Assembly: GCA_904063045.1 (NCBI GenBank)
Contig: CAJFCJ010000006.1
Location: forward strand, 3,426,408 to 3,490,407
Direction of reading: 5' to 3'
DNA: 64,000 bases
Source: Dimorphilus gyrociliatus
Lineage: Eukaryota > Annelida > Polychaeta > Dinophilidae
The translations under genes and the position numbers were made by a program. Of the stretch, positions 47,397-64,000 are shown in pieces. The notes below the pieces were generated by a model. That model had not been told where the DNA came from and did not search any database. It saw only the letters and a program-made list of their open reading frames with translations. Every line of letters starts with the position of its first letter. Position 1 is the first letter of the stretch.

Positions 47397-49133
47397 ATGG
47401 ATGATCTTGCCCCAAATGCTGAACCCGGATCGATTTTAGATAGACCTATTAGATTTTATAATCTATCTGATTTGTTAACCTATTATTCTGGTAAAGTTTC
47501 GGCTCATGGTTGGTGGTCTTTAAAGGTATCCAGAGGGAAGTGTAGAACTTGGTATTGGATTGTTTTAATATGTATTTGCATTGTTCTATTAATAACACTA
47601 TGCTCTTCCACCTTATTAGAGTTTCTTATGTTTCCCGTTACTACAAGTGTCTTAATTAGGAAGGAAGTTAAACTATCCTTTCCAGCTATTACTATATGCA
47701 ATATGAATGCTATACTTAGCGACGAGCAAGCCGAAGGTAGGAAGGCCGGCTATTCGGCTATTAAGCAAGAGTTGGCCGAAAAACTAGGAAACGAAAATGA
47801 CTATATTAAATCAATTAATTTACAAAGATACCTTGGATCGAAAGAAGAGGAAATACGAAGAACATTAGGTCACAAGTTGAAGAATATGCTGGTCTATTGT
47901 TCCTACTTTGGAACTCCATGCTCTAGCAAAGATTTTATGCTGGTACTGAGTACTTCCTATGGCAATTGTTATACTTTTAACGCATTTGGAAATCGAACAG
48001 CTTCTACGTTCGGTGTAACTGAGAGCCTCTTTCTTGTTCTTGACACCCAAGTTAATGAGTACAATAATATATATCAAACATCAACAGGTTTTCGTATAGC
48101 TATTCATAACAATTCGGCTTTTCCTTTCCCAGAGGCCGATGGTTTTAACATTTCTCCAGGCATGCTTACATACGTTGGAGTTCATAGAAAACTATTTAAA
48201 CACATTAGATATCCATATTCGGATTGCAAAATCTTAACAAAAGATGAAATGAGAGATAGAGACGCCTACGTTGGTGTTTTACCACACGTTACCTATAGCG
48301 AATTGTCTTGTATCAAAACTTGTAATCAAATTGAACTATTTAAGCATTGTTATTGTTTCGATCCAGCTTTACCCCGTTATAGGAACAAATCTCACGCATT
48401 CAATCAATTAAAAGAGGAGCTGGGTAAAGATCGATTCGATAATCCAAAAGAGACTATTTACTGTCAACCGGAAAGGGATAAAAAAGTTAAACAATGTATG
48501 GATTGGTTTCAAGAATTATTCATTGCTAGAAAAACTGCAGAAAACTCCAAAGTTGAGGATAGACTTTGTCCAAAATGTATTCCAGTTTGTTCTCAAGTAA
48601 AATACGAGACGAGATTATCATTTGGCGCCTATAGAAATTTGGAACATTTTAGAAATACGAATAATAAAAAATTAAAGAATTTCTACGATACGAGAAAGAA
48701 TAATGAAGAAAGATTGAGCTATCTTATTAAGAATTTAGCAGCCATTAATATTTATTACGAGAATCTTGAGCAGACAATCAACGAAGATGCAGTTAAGATA
48801 ACAACTTTTAATTTTATTGCAGATTTAGGAGGTCATATGGGTCTTTGGATGGGAGCTTCCATTATAACTTTATTCGAATTTATTGAATTTCTATTTGAAA
48901 TTATCTATAATTATATAATATGCCAACAATTTCTTGGTAAAAGAAAATCAGAGTATGATAATTCAACAAGAAGGAAGATAATTAGAAGAAATTCTATGAG
49001 AAAAATTCTACAAGAGGAGGAAGACAAGGAATTAGACTTACTCTTTATTCAACACATCCTAAATAAGGCCAATTTACCAAACACCTACGAGAAATTGTAT
49101 CATCAAAGATTCTTTGAAGAGGAAACTAGTTAA
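47397..49133 (+). CDS. DEG/ENaC-family sodium channel subunit, intronless
   Basis: A single 578-codon frame. Short cytosolic N-terminus, first membrane span about residues 53-80 (IVLICICIVLLITLCSS), then the hallmark FPAITICNMN. A cysteine-rich extracellular domain follows (CSYFGTPC, GNCYTFN, CIKTCNQ, HCYCFDPALP, CPKCIPVCSQVKYE). The second span has DLGGHMGLWMGASIITLFEF, containing the Gly-x-Ser selectivity filter (GAS) and the conserved LFE exit. The tail is basic then acidic. Members are amiloride-sensitive trimeric channels gated by peptides, protons or force. Peptide-gated FaNaC-like or another lophotrochozoan clade cannot be separated by eye. Confidence 0.93.
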   Translation: MDDLAPNAEPGSILDRPIRFYNLSDLLTYYSGKVSAHGWWSLKVSRGKCRTWYWIVLICICIVLLITLCSSTLLEFLMFPVTTSVLIRKEVKLSFPAITICNMNAILSDEQAEGRKAGYSAIKQELAEKLGNENDYIKSINLQRYLGSKEEEIRRTLGHKLKNMLVYCSYFGTPCSSKDFMLVLSTSYGNCYTFNAFGNRTASTFGVTESLFLVLDTQVNEYNNIYQTSTGFRIAIHNNSAFPFPEADGFNISPGMLTYVGVHRKLFKHIRYPYSDCKILTKDEMRDRDAYVGVLPHVTYSELSCIKTCNQIELFKHCYCFDPALPRYRNKSHAFNQLKEELGKDRFDNPKETIYCQPERDKKVKQCMDWFQELFIARKTAENSKVEDRLCPKCIPVCSQVKYETRLSFGAYRNLEHFRNTNNKKLKNFYDTRKNNEERLSYLIKNLAAINIYYENLEQTINEDAVKITTFNFIADLGGHMGLWMGASIITLFEFIEFLFEIIYNYIICQQFLGKRKSEYDNSTRRKIIRRNSMRKILQEEEDKELDLLFIQHILNKANLPNTYEKLYHQRFFEEETS

Positions 49134-49335
49134 TGTTCTAACGATTTCCTTTTTGTTATATACTTTTAATAATCAATTGAACAAAGTTTTCTTTTTTCTA
49201 ATATCCTTCATAGTTATTTTATTGTACAATAAATTATTTACACTTACGTTTCCTTTATAGTTTTAATTGTATGATTAAAATTGAAACATTTAATAATCCG
49301 CTTTCTATATGAGAATTCCTTCCGATCTTTCTTAT

Positions 49336-49371
49336 GTTTGTTTGTTTGTTTGTTTGTTTGTTTGTTTGTTT
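49336..49371. repeat. (GTTT)9 microsatellite
   Basis: Nine uninterrupted tetranucleotide units between the channel gene and the Josephin gene. Confidence 0.95.
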
Positions 49372-49400
49372 AAGGTTGTAGATTTCAGAATAAAATTGCC

Positions 49401-50266
49401 CTAATCTGGACTTTTAAACCACGAAGATTTTTCTGCTACATCTTGCTTAACGATAAGTAGAATGTTTGTATCGTCTCTTTGTAGATTTTCTTGTAGACAC
49501 TTTCTTAGACTATCCTATTTATAAAATTTAAATATATAAGAAGATATAGTTAATTCACCAATTATCTACCTCGTTTCCGATAAATGTTGGCTCAGCTGCT
49601 TTTGAATCTAATAAATAATACTGGCCAGTTATTTTCTTTACGGCTACCCAATGACGTTGTCGTATATATGGTATAGAAAAGGCGCCAATTTTCCAGGTAA
49701 TTGGAACATTTAGGATAAAACCTTCTATTTCTTGAAGAACCAAGCAGTTTGGTGATCTAACATTAAATGATTATTAATTAAAATACAAATATTCTCAATC
49801 ACTAACTTTCTCCTATCCATCCAAATTGTTTCTAAATTACGACTTTGAAAAGCTGCTATTAATACATTGACATCATAATTACCCAAACCCAAAAAGTTCC
49901 TATGAGGATTAATGAAGCTTCCTGGCGTTAAGCTGTCCATTTAAATATAGTTTTATTAATTAAATAAATAATTTAAGCATCTCGGACACTAATTTTTCTT
50001 TAAATGAAAGGAAACTATTACGAATAACTACAAAAATAGAGGTTTTTTATTATTTTCTTTAAACAACGTTCTAATAATGTAAGCTAATAGATAACAAAGA
50101 CTTACCGTTCACATATCCTATCCAATTCACTCTTACTAAAGGGATGATCATTTTGGAAGAAGTTATTTAGAGCATGCATAGCACACAAAAGACGACTCTG
50201 CTTCTCATGATAGATTTCACTCTTGGTTGGTAAATCAATATTTTTTCTATTACTATCCCTCTCCAT
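49401..50266 (-). CDS. Josephin-domain deubiquitinase (JOSD1/2 type)
   Basis: Cysteine protease that removes ubiquitin. Exons 50106-50266, 49807-49932, 49570-49756 and 49401-49514 give 195 residues, the size of JOSD1/JOSD2 and far smaller than ataxin-3, with no UIM or polyglutamine. Catalytic Cys lies in QSRLLCAMHALNNFF, the second segment has GLGNYDVNVLIAAF, catalytic His in RQRHWVAVKK, and the supporting Asp in YYLLDSKA. All active-site residues are kept. JOSD1 versus JOSD2 is not distinguishable, since invertebrates usually have one gene. Confidence 0.94.
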
Positions 50267-51572
50267 AAGTGATTAATGCACACAATGACAGGATTCTATA
50301 AATAGCAGCAAAAGCATCAGTTGAAAATTAGAGTAATTCAGACTATTCTTGTGAAAAACTAATATTACATAACAAACTGGGATAAATAATTTATGGATAT
50401 ATTATAAACTATTTATAAGCATACAGTACTATTGAGTAGTTTTTGTTTGATATTACACTTAAAAACACTTGTTGCACTTACAAACAAATAGAAAGTATCA
50501 AACTGAAATAGGTCTAGACTTTTTAGTAGAAGTTTCATTCTCTTTTAACAAAATATAAAATACTATATAAATTTAATATTAAAATAGAAAGATATTTTTC
50601 TAGTAAATACTACAATTAAAGTAGAATATAAAAAATAATTATTCTTCAATTTCTCTAAAACCAAAGAACGAATTTTAAAATATTCTTTCAGTTCCTTTTG
50701 TCAATAATAATAATAATAGGTCATAAATTATATAAGTCAACATATTTACCTTTCTAAGTCTTTGCTTTATAAGTTGTCTGTTACGACATATCTCTATGAT
50801 TTTCAATTGTGACAGTCTTACTGGTAAAGAGCCGATTGTATTATGGTTATGACTTCCGCATTTTCGTATTATTTTTAAATATAAAATATTAAATAAAATT
50901 TTGCATATTAGCTAGATCTTATTTCTCTTAAATAGAATATTTTAAAAAAATAATTCACTAATAAAGTATTTGTTAAAAGTTTCTTTGCTGAATAATCATC
51001 TCTTTTCAAAAGGCTATAGAAATACTTTTTTTGAAAGCAGGTTAAGTTATAGGATAGCATTATTTTATGTTTACTGTAAGATATAAAAATAAAAAAGACA
51101 ATGTATTACCAAATAAAAGTTTTAACTGATTTCAATTTCAAAAAAAGGTCTTATAATATAGTTTATATAATACAAGGATTATTCAAAACAATTTTTTAGA
51201 AAGTATTTTAAATTTTACTCAATAAATAAAGATAAAATTCTTTTAACGTAGTTAAATTAAATGATAAAGTTACTGGAAATTTTTAATCTACTTCCATTGA
51301 AAAAACGACTTATATTCAATTCCATTGTACGAAAACGACAATAACTTACAATATCCGGTCTAAAAATTACCTATAGTGTTTCCATCTACCGACTCTCTTC
51401 TCAGTTCTTGAAGTTAGAATGAAAATTGAAATGTCCGTTACATAGTTAGTTTAATAGTTCAATAGAATACAGTAGGACTTTGGAAAGTAATTTTGTGCCT
51501 GAAATTTGGAAAGGATCAGTTCCTCTATCATGATTTAGGATAAAAAAATCTTATCTGAAACTTAAAAAGGAT
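50267..51572. other. Intergenic region Josephin / DHHC
   Basis: 1.3 kb of very AT-rich sequence between divergent genes. No exon, RNA or repeat family is recognised. Confidence 0.45.
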
Positions 51573-52438
51573 ATGGAAGTACCATGTATAAGAATTTTGA
51601 ACAAGTTTGGCATGAGCTATACTTGTACTTTGATAGCAACATTTATTACTATAGACTGTTATATTTTCTTTCCTTATGCTTTCAATGACACTGGTGTGTT
51701 TGGCTTTTCAAGAGTGATAATATTATATCTGACTGTCAATATTTTGGTCAATTATTATTTGATGTTAACAAATTATTCATATAAAGATGAGGCCATTTCC
51801 AAGCATCTTTTGGATAGATATTGCAGTAGTTGCCAAAAAGATGTACCTGGTTTTGCAAATCATTGTCCTTTATGCAAAACCTGCGTATTAAGAAGAGATC
51901 ATCATTGCTTTTTCACAGGTAATTATAATAACATAATGTATCTGTATATATACTAATAATAACATTTTCGATAAAAACAGGAGTCTGTATTGGAATTACG
52001 AATCGCCATTATTTCGCAGCCTTCTTATTACATTGTAGCATCGGATGCTGTTTAACTTTTATCTCATCGGTGATTTACATAAAATCTCTACAGTGGAAAA
52101 GCTATTGGTCTCTTTCACCTTTAACAGCATTCATAGACTGGTTAAGAGGATATAACAGTTTCCTCTTTTTGACTACAATTATTATAATTTACTTTTCATT
52201 TATATCATTCATAGGAGCAGTCCACTTTTTCATATATCAAATTTATTTCATTTTGAAAGATACTACTATGTATCATTATAGGAAGGGAAGAGTAAATGAT
52301 GGCATAGGACTTAACGGTAACGGTGTATCAAAAGCATGGAACTTTCAAGAAATTACTTTATCGTTTGCACTGAATATGTTATTTCCTTTTAAATTTTTAA
52401 AACAAATTACTAAATTCTTAAGAATTTCACAAAAATAG
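51573..52438 (+). CDS. DHHC palmitoyltransferase, ZDHHC22/24-like
   Basis: Membrane S-acyltransferase, 267 residues from exons 51573-51918 and 51981-52438 (62-nt intron, phase 1). Four predicted spans. The zinc-binding cysteine-rich domain runs YCSSCQKDVPGFANHCPLCK then CVLRRDHHCFFTG and VCIGITNRHYF. DHHC with the active Cys is intact; the usual PW after DHHC is replaced by FF, as in the small ZDHHC22/24 group, which the size also matches. Likely ER or Golgi. Substrates cannot be inferred. Confidence 0.88.
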
Positions 52439-52580
52439 ACAAAAGAAAGAGATTTATAAAAAAAAAACTTAAACCGGACGTTATTTATTGCACCATTAGG
52501 AAATCAAAGGAATTTTTAGATACAATCTATATTATATTGTCGATAATATCGATTGAAAATTTTTAACTGTTTTTGCGAAA

Positions 52581-53785
52581 TCAATTATTACTAAATTTTT
52601 GAATTTCTTTAGAAGCTTCAGATAATCCTTTAAGTAATGATTTTGCTTTCATTTCTAAGTCGTCCTTACGGGAAAGTTCTTCTTCAAGAGTACTTTTAGC
52701 GCTGAGAAGTATTGCGGAGAGTTTGCCTTCGTTTATTTCCCCATTTAATTGATCATTTATCATGTTTAAATGACTTATTAATATCTTTAATTTATCGTAG
52801 CATGAAGCCAATTTAACAGCATCCGATTCCTTCTCCCACAAAAATATTAGGTTATTATGCTGAAAAAGAGAGAGTTGATTGACTTCCGATTTATTTTATA
52901 TATATATATATATATTTATTTAATTCTCACGTGGTTTTCAAGGCTAATTGCTCTTAAGCATTTATTCAGACGACCTAATTCTAATCGTAGACGCTTATTT
53001 TCTTTCTCTTCACTTTCCATTTTCATTCGATAAAAAGCGTTTTCTAAATGATTGTTCCTCTTTTGCATTTTCTTCTTCTCTTCTAAGGATGATAATTCGG
53101 TGGTTAAAGTTCTACAATTACTAGTTAAATCTTTTATATTTGATAAAGTTTTTTGAAAATCATTTTCTTGCTGTTCTAAATCGGATTTCAAGGTTGCAAT
53201 CAATATATCTTTGCTTTCTATTAGCTTCTCTATAGATTCACTTTCTCCAATTAAATTTATTGTTTGAATTTCTGCTTCCCTTTTAGACGAACGACTTTCT
53301 ATCGGTTTCATTAACATTTTATCCATATTGTTATCATTGAAAGCATTATCATCATCGGTAATAGAGCATAGAGATTTTGCGCTTTTAGGCTTATCGATTA
53401 CTCGATTCTCTCCATCCCTGGCTTCTGTGTTTTCGGTTAGATAGGAACTTTCATCAGCAGTCACGCAAAAATTACTAACATTTTCCAATTTATTTTCAGA
53501 GATTGATCCCAACTTTGGCATGAAATCATTTACATTCCTTGTACTATTAAAACTCTCGGATACAGAATATCTAGACGACTCTTTCAAACGTAGCCAATTT
53601 TTTAATCTATTACTAAACTTACGACCGAGTTTACTATCGCTAGATGGATATTTCTTCCCCTCCCCCGGATCTTTTGGCGTTGAACAACTCCTCGCCGATG
53701 TAAGAAAACTAAAAGATTTATTAAACTTTTTGAATTTTTTCGATGAATTAGAACTGCCATCTCCAGCGGCTAATCTATCATTCAT
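52581..53785 (-). CDS. Unrecognised coiled-coil protein
   Basis: 377 residues from exons 52931-53785 and 52581-52859 (72-nt intron, phase 0, containing a TA repeat). The N-terminal 170 residues are Ser-, Lys- and Asn-rich and probably disordered (FKKFNKSFSFLTSARS, RFSNRLKNWLRLK-like basic patches). From about residue 175 two heptad-rich coiled coils follow, separated by the intron. I do not recognise a family; cytoskeletal or vesicle-tether roles would be guesses. Confidence 0.75.
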
Positions 53786-54697
53786 TTTAATAATACCTTA
53801 CAAGATCTGTATAGTTTAAAAACTTAAAAGACTACGAATTCATAAAGTTTTTTTTTCAAATTTTTAAATATCCTATTATCGCTACTTTATTTTTTTGAAT
53901 TGCTTTACGACTTTCGTTTGAAAAAGTATTTATTTCTATTTTCGCTGTCTCAATTAATAGAATAATAGAACATATTTTAAGTACACTTTTAATCAAATGA
54001 AAATTGATTATTCTACATTTCGTGAAGCGATACAATAATTAATTTCTGAACAGATGAAATCGATCAGGTTAATTTGTTTCCACTTAAATTAAAGCTCTTT
54101 TTCTCTTTTAGTGAAAAATTAAAAAGGTGACATTCGAAAATTGCAATATATTGTTGTTGTATTCTTGTAACTTTATTGTTTTATTGTAAAACATAAAAAC
54201 GATATATCGACTTTATAGATTAAGGTTTCACAAGAATGACTTTTATTGTTATTAGCATACACCTTTTCATAATATGCAAATAGTTAGTTAGTTTTAATTA
54301 ACAATAAATCCATTCAGTTATTCTTTTTCTATAGTATAAATAATGTTATTTTTTTTCTGTTTGTGGAAAAAAGATCAATAAAATAGCTTTTTACACATAA
54401 AAAATACGCTTTATTTTATTACTTTATCGCAAAATTTATTAGCTTATTTAGGAAGCATTTTTTAAGAACTAGCAATTTAAACCAGTTGATAACCGGAAGC
54501 GGAAGTGCTAGTAGAAGCAGAATTAGGGTATAGTACAGAAGTAAGTGAAGACTAAAATTAATAAATGGCGATTATTAAAAACCTATAGTACTTCATTATT
54601 GTTTCTTATAGATCATATTTTTTCCATATAATAGTATATTATTATCCTCTATACAGAAGAGGACATCGCGCACGTGCACCAAACTTATCCTTGAAGC
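53786..54697. other. Bidirectional intergenic region
   Basis: 912 bp between divergent genes. AT-rich with T runs; CGCGCACGTGCAC at about 54668-54680 just before mL65 contains a CACGTG E-box. Confidence 0.45.
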
Positions 54698-56159
54698 ATG
54701 CGTCTAGATACACAGTTGCTAATTCGTATACAACGCTTAACATCGTGTAATCTGTTAGCAAGATCATATTCAACTGCACAGCCTCATCAAAAGGAAAAAT
54801 TAAAATATAAATATCCCAAAGTTAAATCAGAATATCCTCCAGGAAGATGGGATGAAGAAAATATTAAACCAAAAGCTGCTTGGAAAGTGTTTGAAGAAGG
54901 AGAAAAAATAAAATCAATTCCTAAAGTAATAGATCGCTTGGAACACATAGCCGGTGAGGAGGAATGTCGCTTCTTCTACGTAACCCCTGGTAGAAATTAC
55001 ACCAGAGCCAAATTAGAATATGAGCAATTTTTAACTCAAACTCATCTTATTAACAATGGAAAGCTACCTGATATTTACGAAAATTTAGAATACAGTAAAT
55101 ATTTGGACCGTACGAAATCTTTACTGGAACAATCGTTTGATTTACAGAAATTTCAATATAGAAATCTGAATAGTCTATCTCAAATTGATCAGAAGCATCA
55201 AATAGCTCAAGCATCGTTTAAACAATTATTAGGTAATTTATTACCCGAAATTTCTTCCAAATATAAACATTTATGGACTTGTCAACTTGATGAAAATGTC
55301 CTAACGCAAGCTTTTTGGGATAGAGGACCAATAATTCAAACAGATGACGACGGAGATTTAAAGAAAGTAGTTAAATTCAGAAACCCTGATAATCTATCCA
55401 TAAGATTTGCAGTATTAGGAGAAGCAGATTTCCAGATAAGAACTGAAGATCCTTTACCAAATGTAAGTTTTTTAGATATTCTTTTATAAACCTATTTTAT
55501 ATTAAAAAATATCTAAAATCTAATGTTTATAGTTTATTGATATGGAATCTGAAACCTGCACGTTATCGCCGATACCCTATTTGCCTGTTCATCCACTTTG
55601 TCATGGTTATCATAGTCAGGTCGGAAGAAGAAAAAATGTTAATGGTCACTTACTGGGTGACCCATGTGAATTTACTCATTTAAGAATTCATATTCTGAAA
55701 GATAGTATAGAAAATGGTGAAAAATTGGACGATTGGGATATTTTACATTGTGGTCTAATGAGCTCGTTTTCCTCAACTATGGCCCAGGCACACAATAATG
55801 GATTTAATATGTTTAACGATCTTCCGTTTCCGTTCGTGACACAAACTCTGGTTACAAATGGAGAATGGGTTCAAGGTTTCTCTTACCAACTTAACAACAT
55901 GAAATTATGGCAAAAGGACGGTTTGAGAAATATTTGCTGGTCGACACCCAAGTTAAATCTAAAAGATGCTGAAGGAATTAGTTTGTTAATGAAATTCTTA
56001 GTTCAAAAAACGCAATACAGGGAAAATTCTAGGATTGCCTTACCAGAAGACCCTTCGCCGGCATCTAAAGAAAAATTTATAAACTTTAAAGGCGAAGAAG
56101 AGTTGCCTTATCAAAAACTCGAACGCTATCAAGCACCTAAAAAAGCATTGTATTATTAA
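54698..56159 (+). CDS. MRPS30: Mitochondrial large-subunit ribosomal protein mL65 (MRPS30)
   Basis: 463 residues from exons 54698-55462 and 55533-56159 (70-nt intron, phase 0; human 439). The basic N-terminus is a mitochondrial presequence. Similarity to MRPS30/PDCD9 is in FWDRGPIIQTDDDGDLKKV, GDPCEFTHLRIHILKD, FVTQTLVTNGEWVQGFSYQL and LRNICWSTPKLNL, in the family's order. The paralogue mL37 shares the fold, but the DPC and NICW motifs favour mL65. Confidence 0.87.
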
Positions 56160-56394
56160 AAATAATGTTGACAACTTAGGCCTATAATTTCGATTATTTT
56201 GTTTATATTTATAATACACATTCGAGAGATGGCGTTGCCAATTTAAATAGGTTGCTACGTTACGGAAGCACTGACACCTGTTCCGCCTTAATTTTGAATT
56301 CAACAATTTGGGTATTTCCGGAACCAGACAATTAGTTATTAGCAGACGACCAACAAGCTTGGCTATTGATTTTCACTTGATTAAGCGTTTATAG

Positions 56395-63528
<7,134 letters not shown>

Positions 63529-63859
63529 TTTATTACATAAATTTACTTATTGTACGTATATATACAAAAATATATATATACATACGTAATACATGCACAC
63601 CGTGCTAAGTATCAGTATCTTTAAACGCAGATCCATTGTCAGTTTGAACACCGAAAAGGACAAAAAATTCTTAACATCTCTGTGAGGTAGAAAATTCGAA
63701 ACAAAACTCACAGATTAACAAGACGTTCATAAAATAAAGAAAAAAATATAAATAAAAACAGAGTGCAATTAGCAAAAATTAAGCACAAAAACCTCTATTC
63801 ATTTAAAAAATATGACTCAGACCACGACAAAAATATTACGATTGGTAGAAGAAACAGAA
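63529..63859. other. Intergenic region with AT palindrome
   Basis: Holds an inverted repeat at about 63553-63588 (TACGTATATA on one side, TATACATACGTA on the other). No gene is supported. Confidence 0.45.
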
Positions 63860-64000
63860 TCAAGTATCATTTGATTGACTTTCTGTCGTTTGTTGTTCAC
63901 TTACCGTCATTCGAGTACCGTGCCGTTCCATATGCTTGCTTAAATAGTCTTTTCGGATAAAGCCTTGATTACAAATTGTGCATGTGTATGGTTTCGCCTC
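63860..64000 (-). CDS. C2H2 zinc-finger protein, C-terminal fragment
   Basis: Minus-strand frame entering from the right edge encodes one C2H2 finger (KPYTCTICNQGFIRKDYLSK followed by HMERH) and then either a 16-residue tail ending TGA at 63860 or, because GTAAGT follows GTRMT, a splice donor. The rest of the gene is outside the window, so no family can be given. Confidence 0.7.
   Translation of the reverse strand, partial: EAKPYTCTICNQGFIRKDYLSKHMERHGTRMTVSEQQTTESQSNDT

Overview
The window is eukaryotic nuclear DNA from a compact, AT-rich metazoan genome. It carries about 27 protein genes on both strands, all introns used here are GT-AG, and most introns are only about 50-75 nt. Animal-specific families (GABA-A receptor beta, claudin-like proteins, Snail, Mastermind, DEG/ENaC) settle the kingdom. 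A COQ2 gene with two mutually exclusive copies of one exon, an arrangement reported from animals that make rhodoquinone, together with the gene repertoire suggests a lophotrochozoan. A small-bodied annelid would fit, but this is inference; no species marker was read.

Layout. 1-1.8 kb: 3' part of an SLC26 anion transporter. 3.0-3.8 kb (minus): an unrecognised secreted six-cysteine protein in four exons. 4.5-8.3 kb (minus): histidyl-tRNA synthetase with separate cytosolic and mitochondrial first exons. 8.7-10.6 kb: COQ2. 10.7-13.0 kb (minus): GABA-A receptor beta subunit. 13.4-15.4 kb (minus): ADCK2. 15.8-17.3 kb: Mastermind-like. 18.9-20.4 kb (minus): ribosomal protein P0 with two candidate intronic snoRNAs. 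20.4-23.8 kb is nearly empty. 23.8-24.7 kb (minus): Snail-type zinc finger. 25.9-27.2 kb: xyloside xylosyltransferase. 27.3-28.7 kb: an SDR protein with altered catalytic residues. 29.3-30.7 kb (minus): COPS6, divergent from ZMAT2 (31.0-31.9 kb). 32.6-38.0 kb: three claudin-like genes with an intronless BTB zinc-finger gene between the second and third. 38.1-39.5 kb (minus): a PRMT-like protein lacking the usual catalytic glutamates. 39.9-42.9 kb (minus): PIBF1/CEP90, head-to-head with DRC11/IQCA1 (43.3-46.9 kb). 47.4-49.1 kb: intronless DEG/ENaC channel. 49.4-50.3 kb (minus): Josephin deubiquitinase. 51.6-52.4 kb: DHHC palmitoyltransferase. 52.6-53.8 kb (minus): orphan coiled-coil protein. 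54.7-56.2 kb: mitoribosomal mL65/MRPS30. 56.4-60.7 kb: ASAP-type Arf-GAP. 61.0-63.5 kb: DUF2961/GH172-like membrane protein. The right edge carries the last finger of a C2H2 gene (minus).

Functional links. COQ2 and ADCK2 both belong to the ubiquinone field and lie 3 kb apart. PIBF1 and DRC11 are both ciliary/centriolar genes, share a 416-bp promoter region and have an X-box-like site between them. Exon models were built by eye from splice signals, reading phase and family similarity; no transcript evidence was available.
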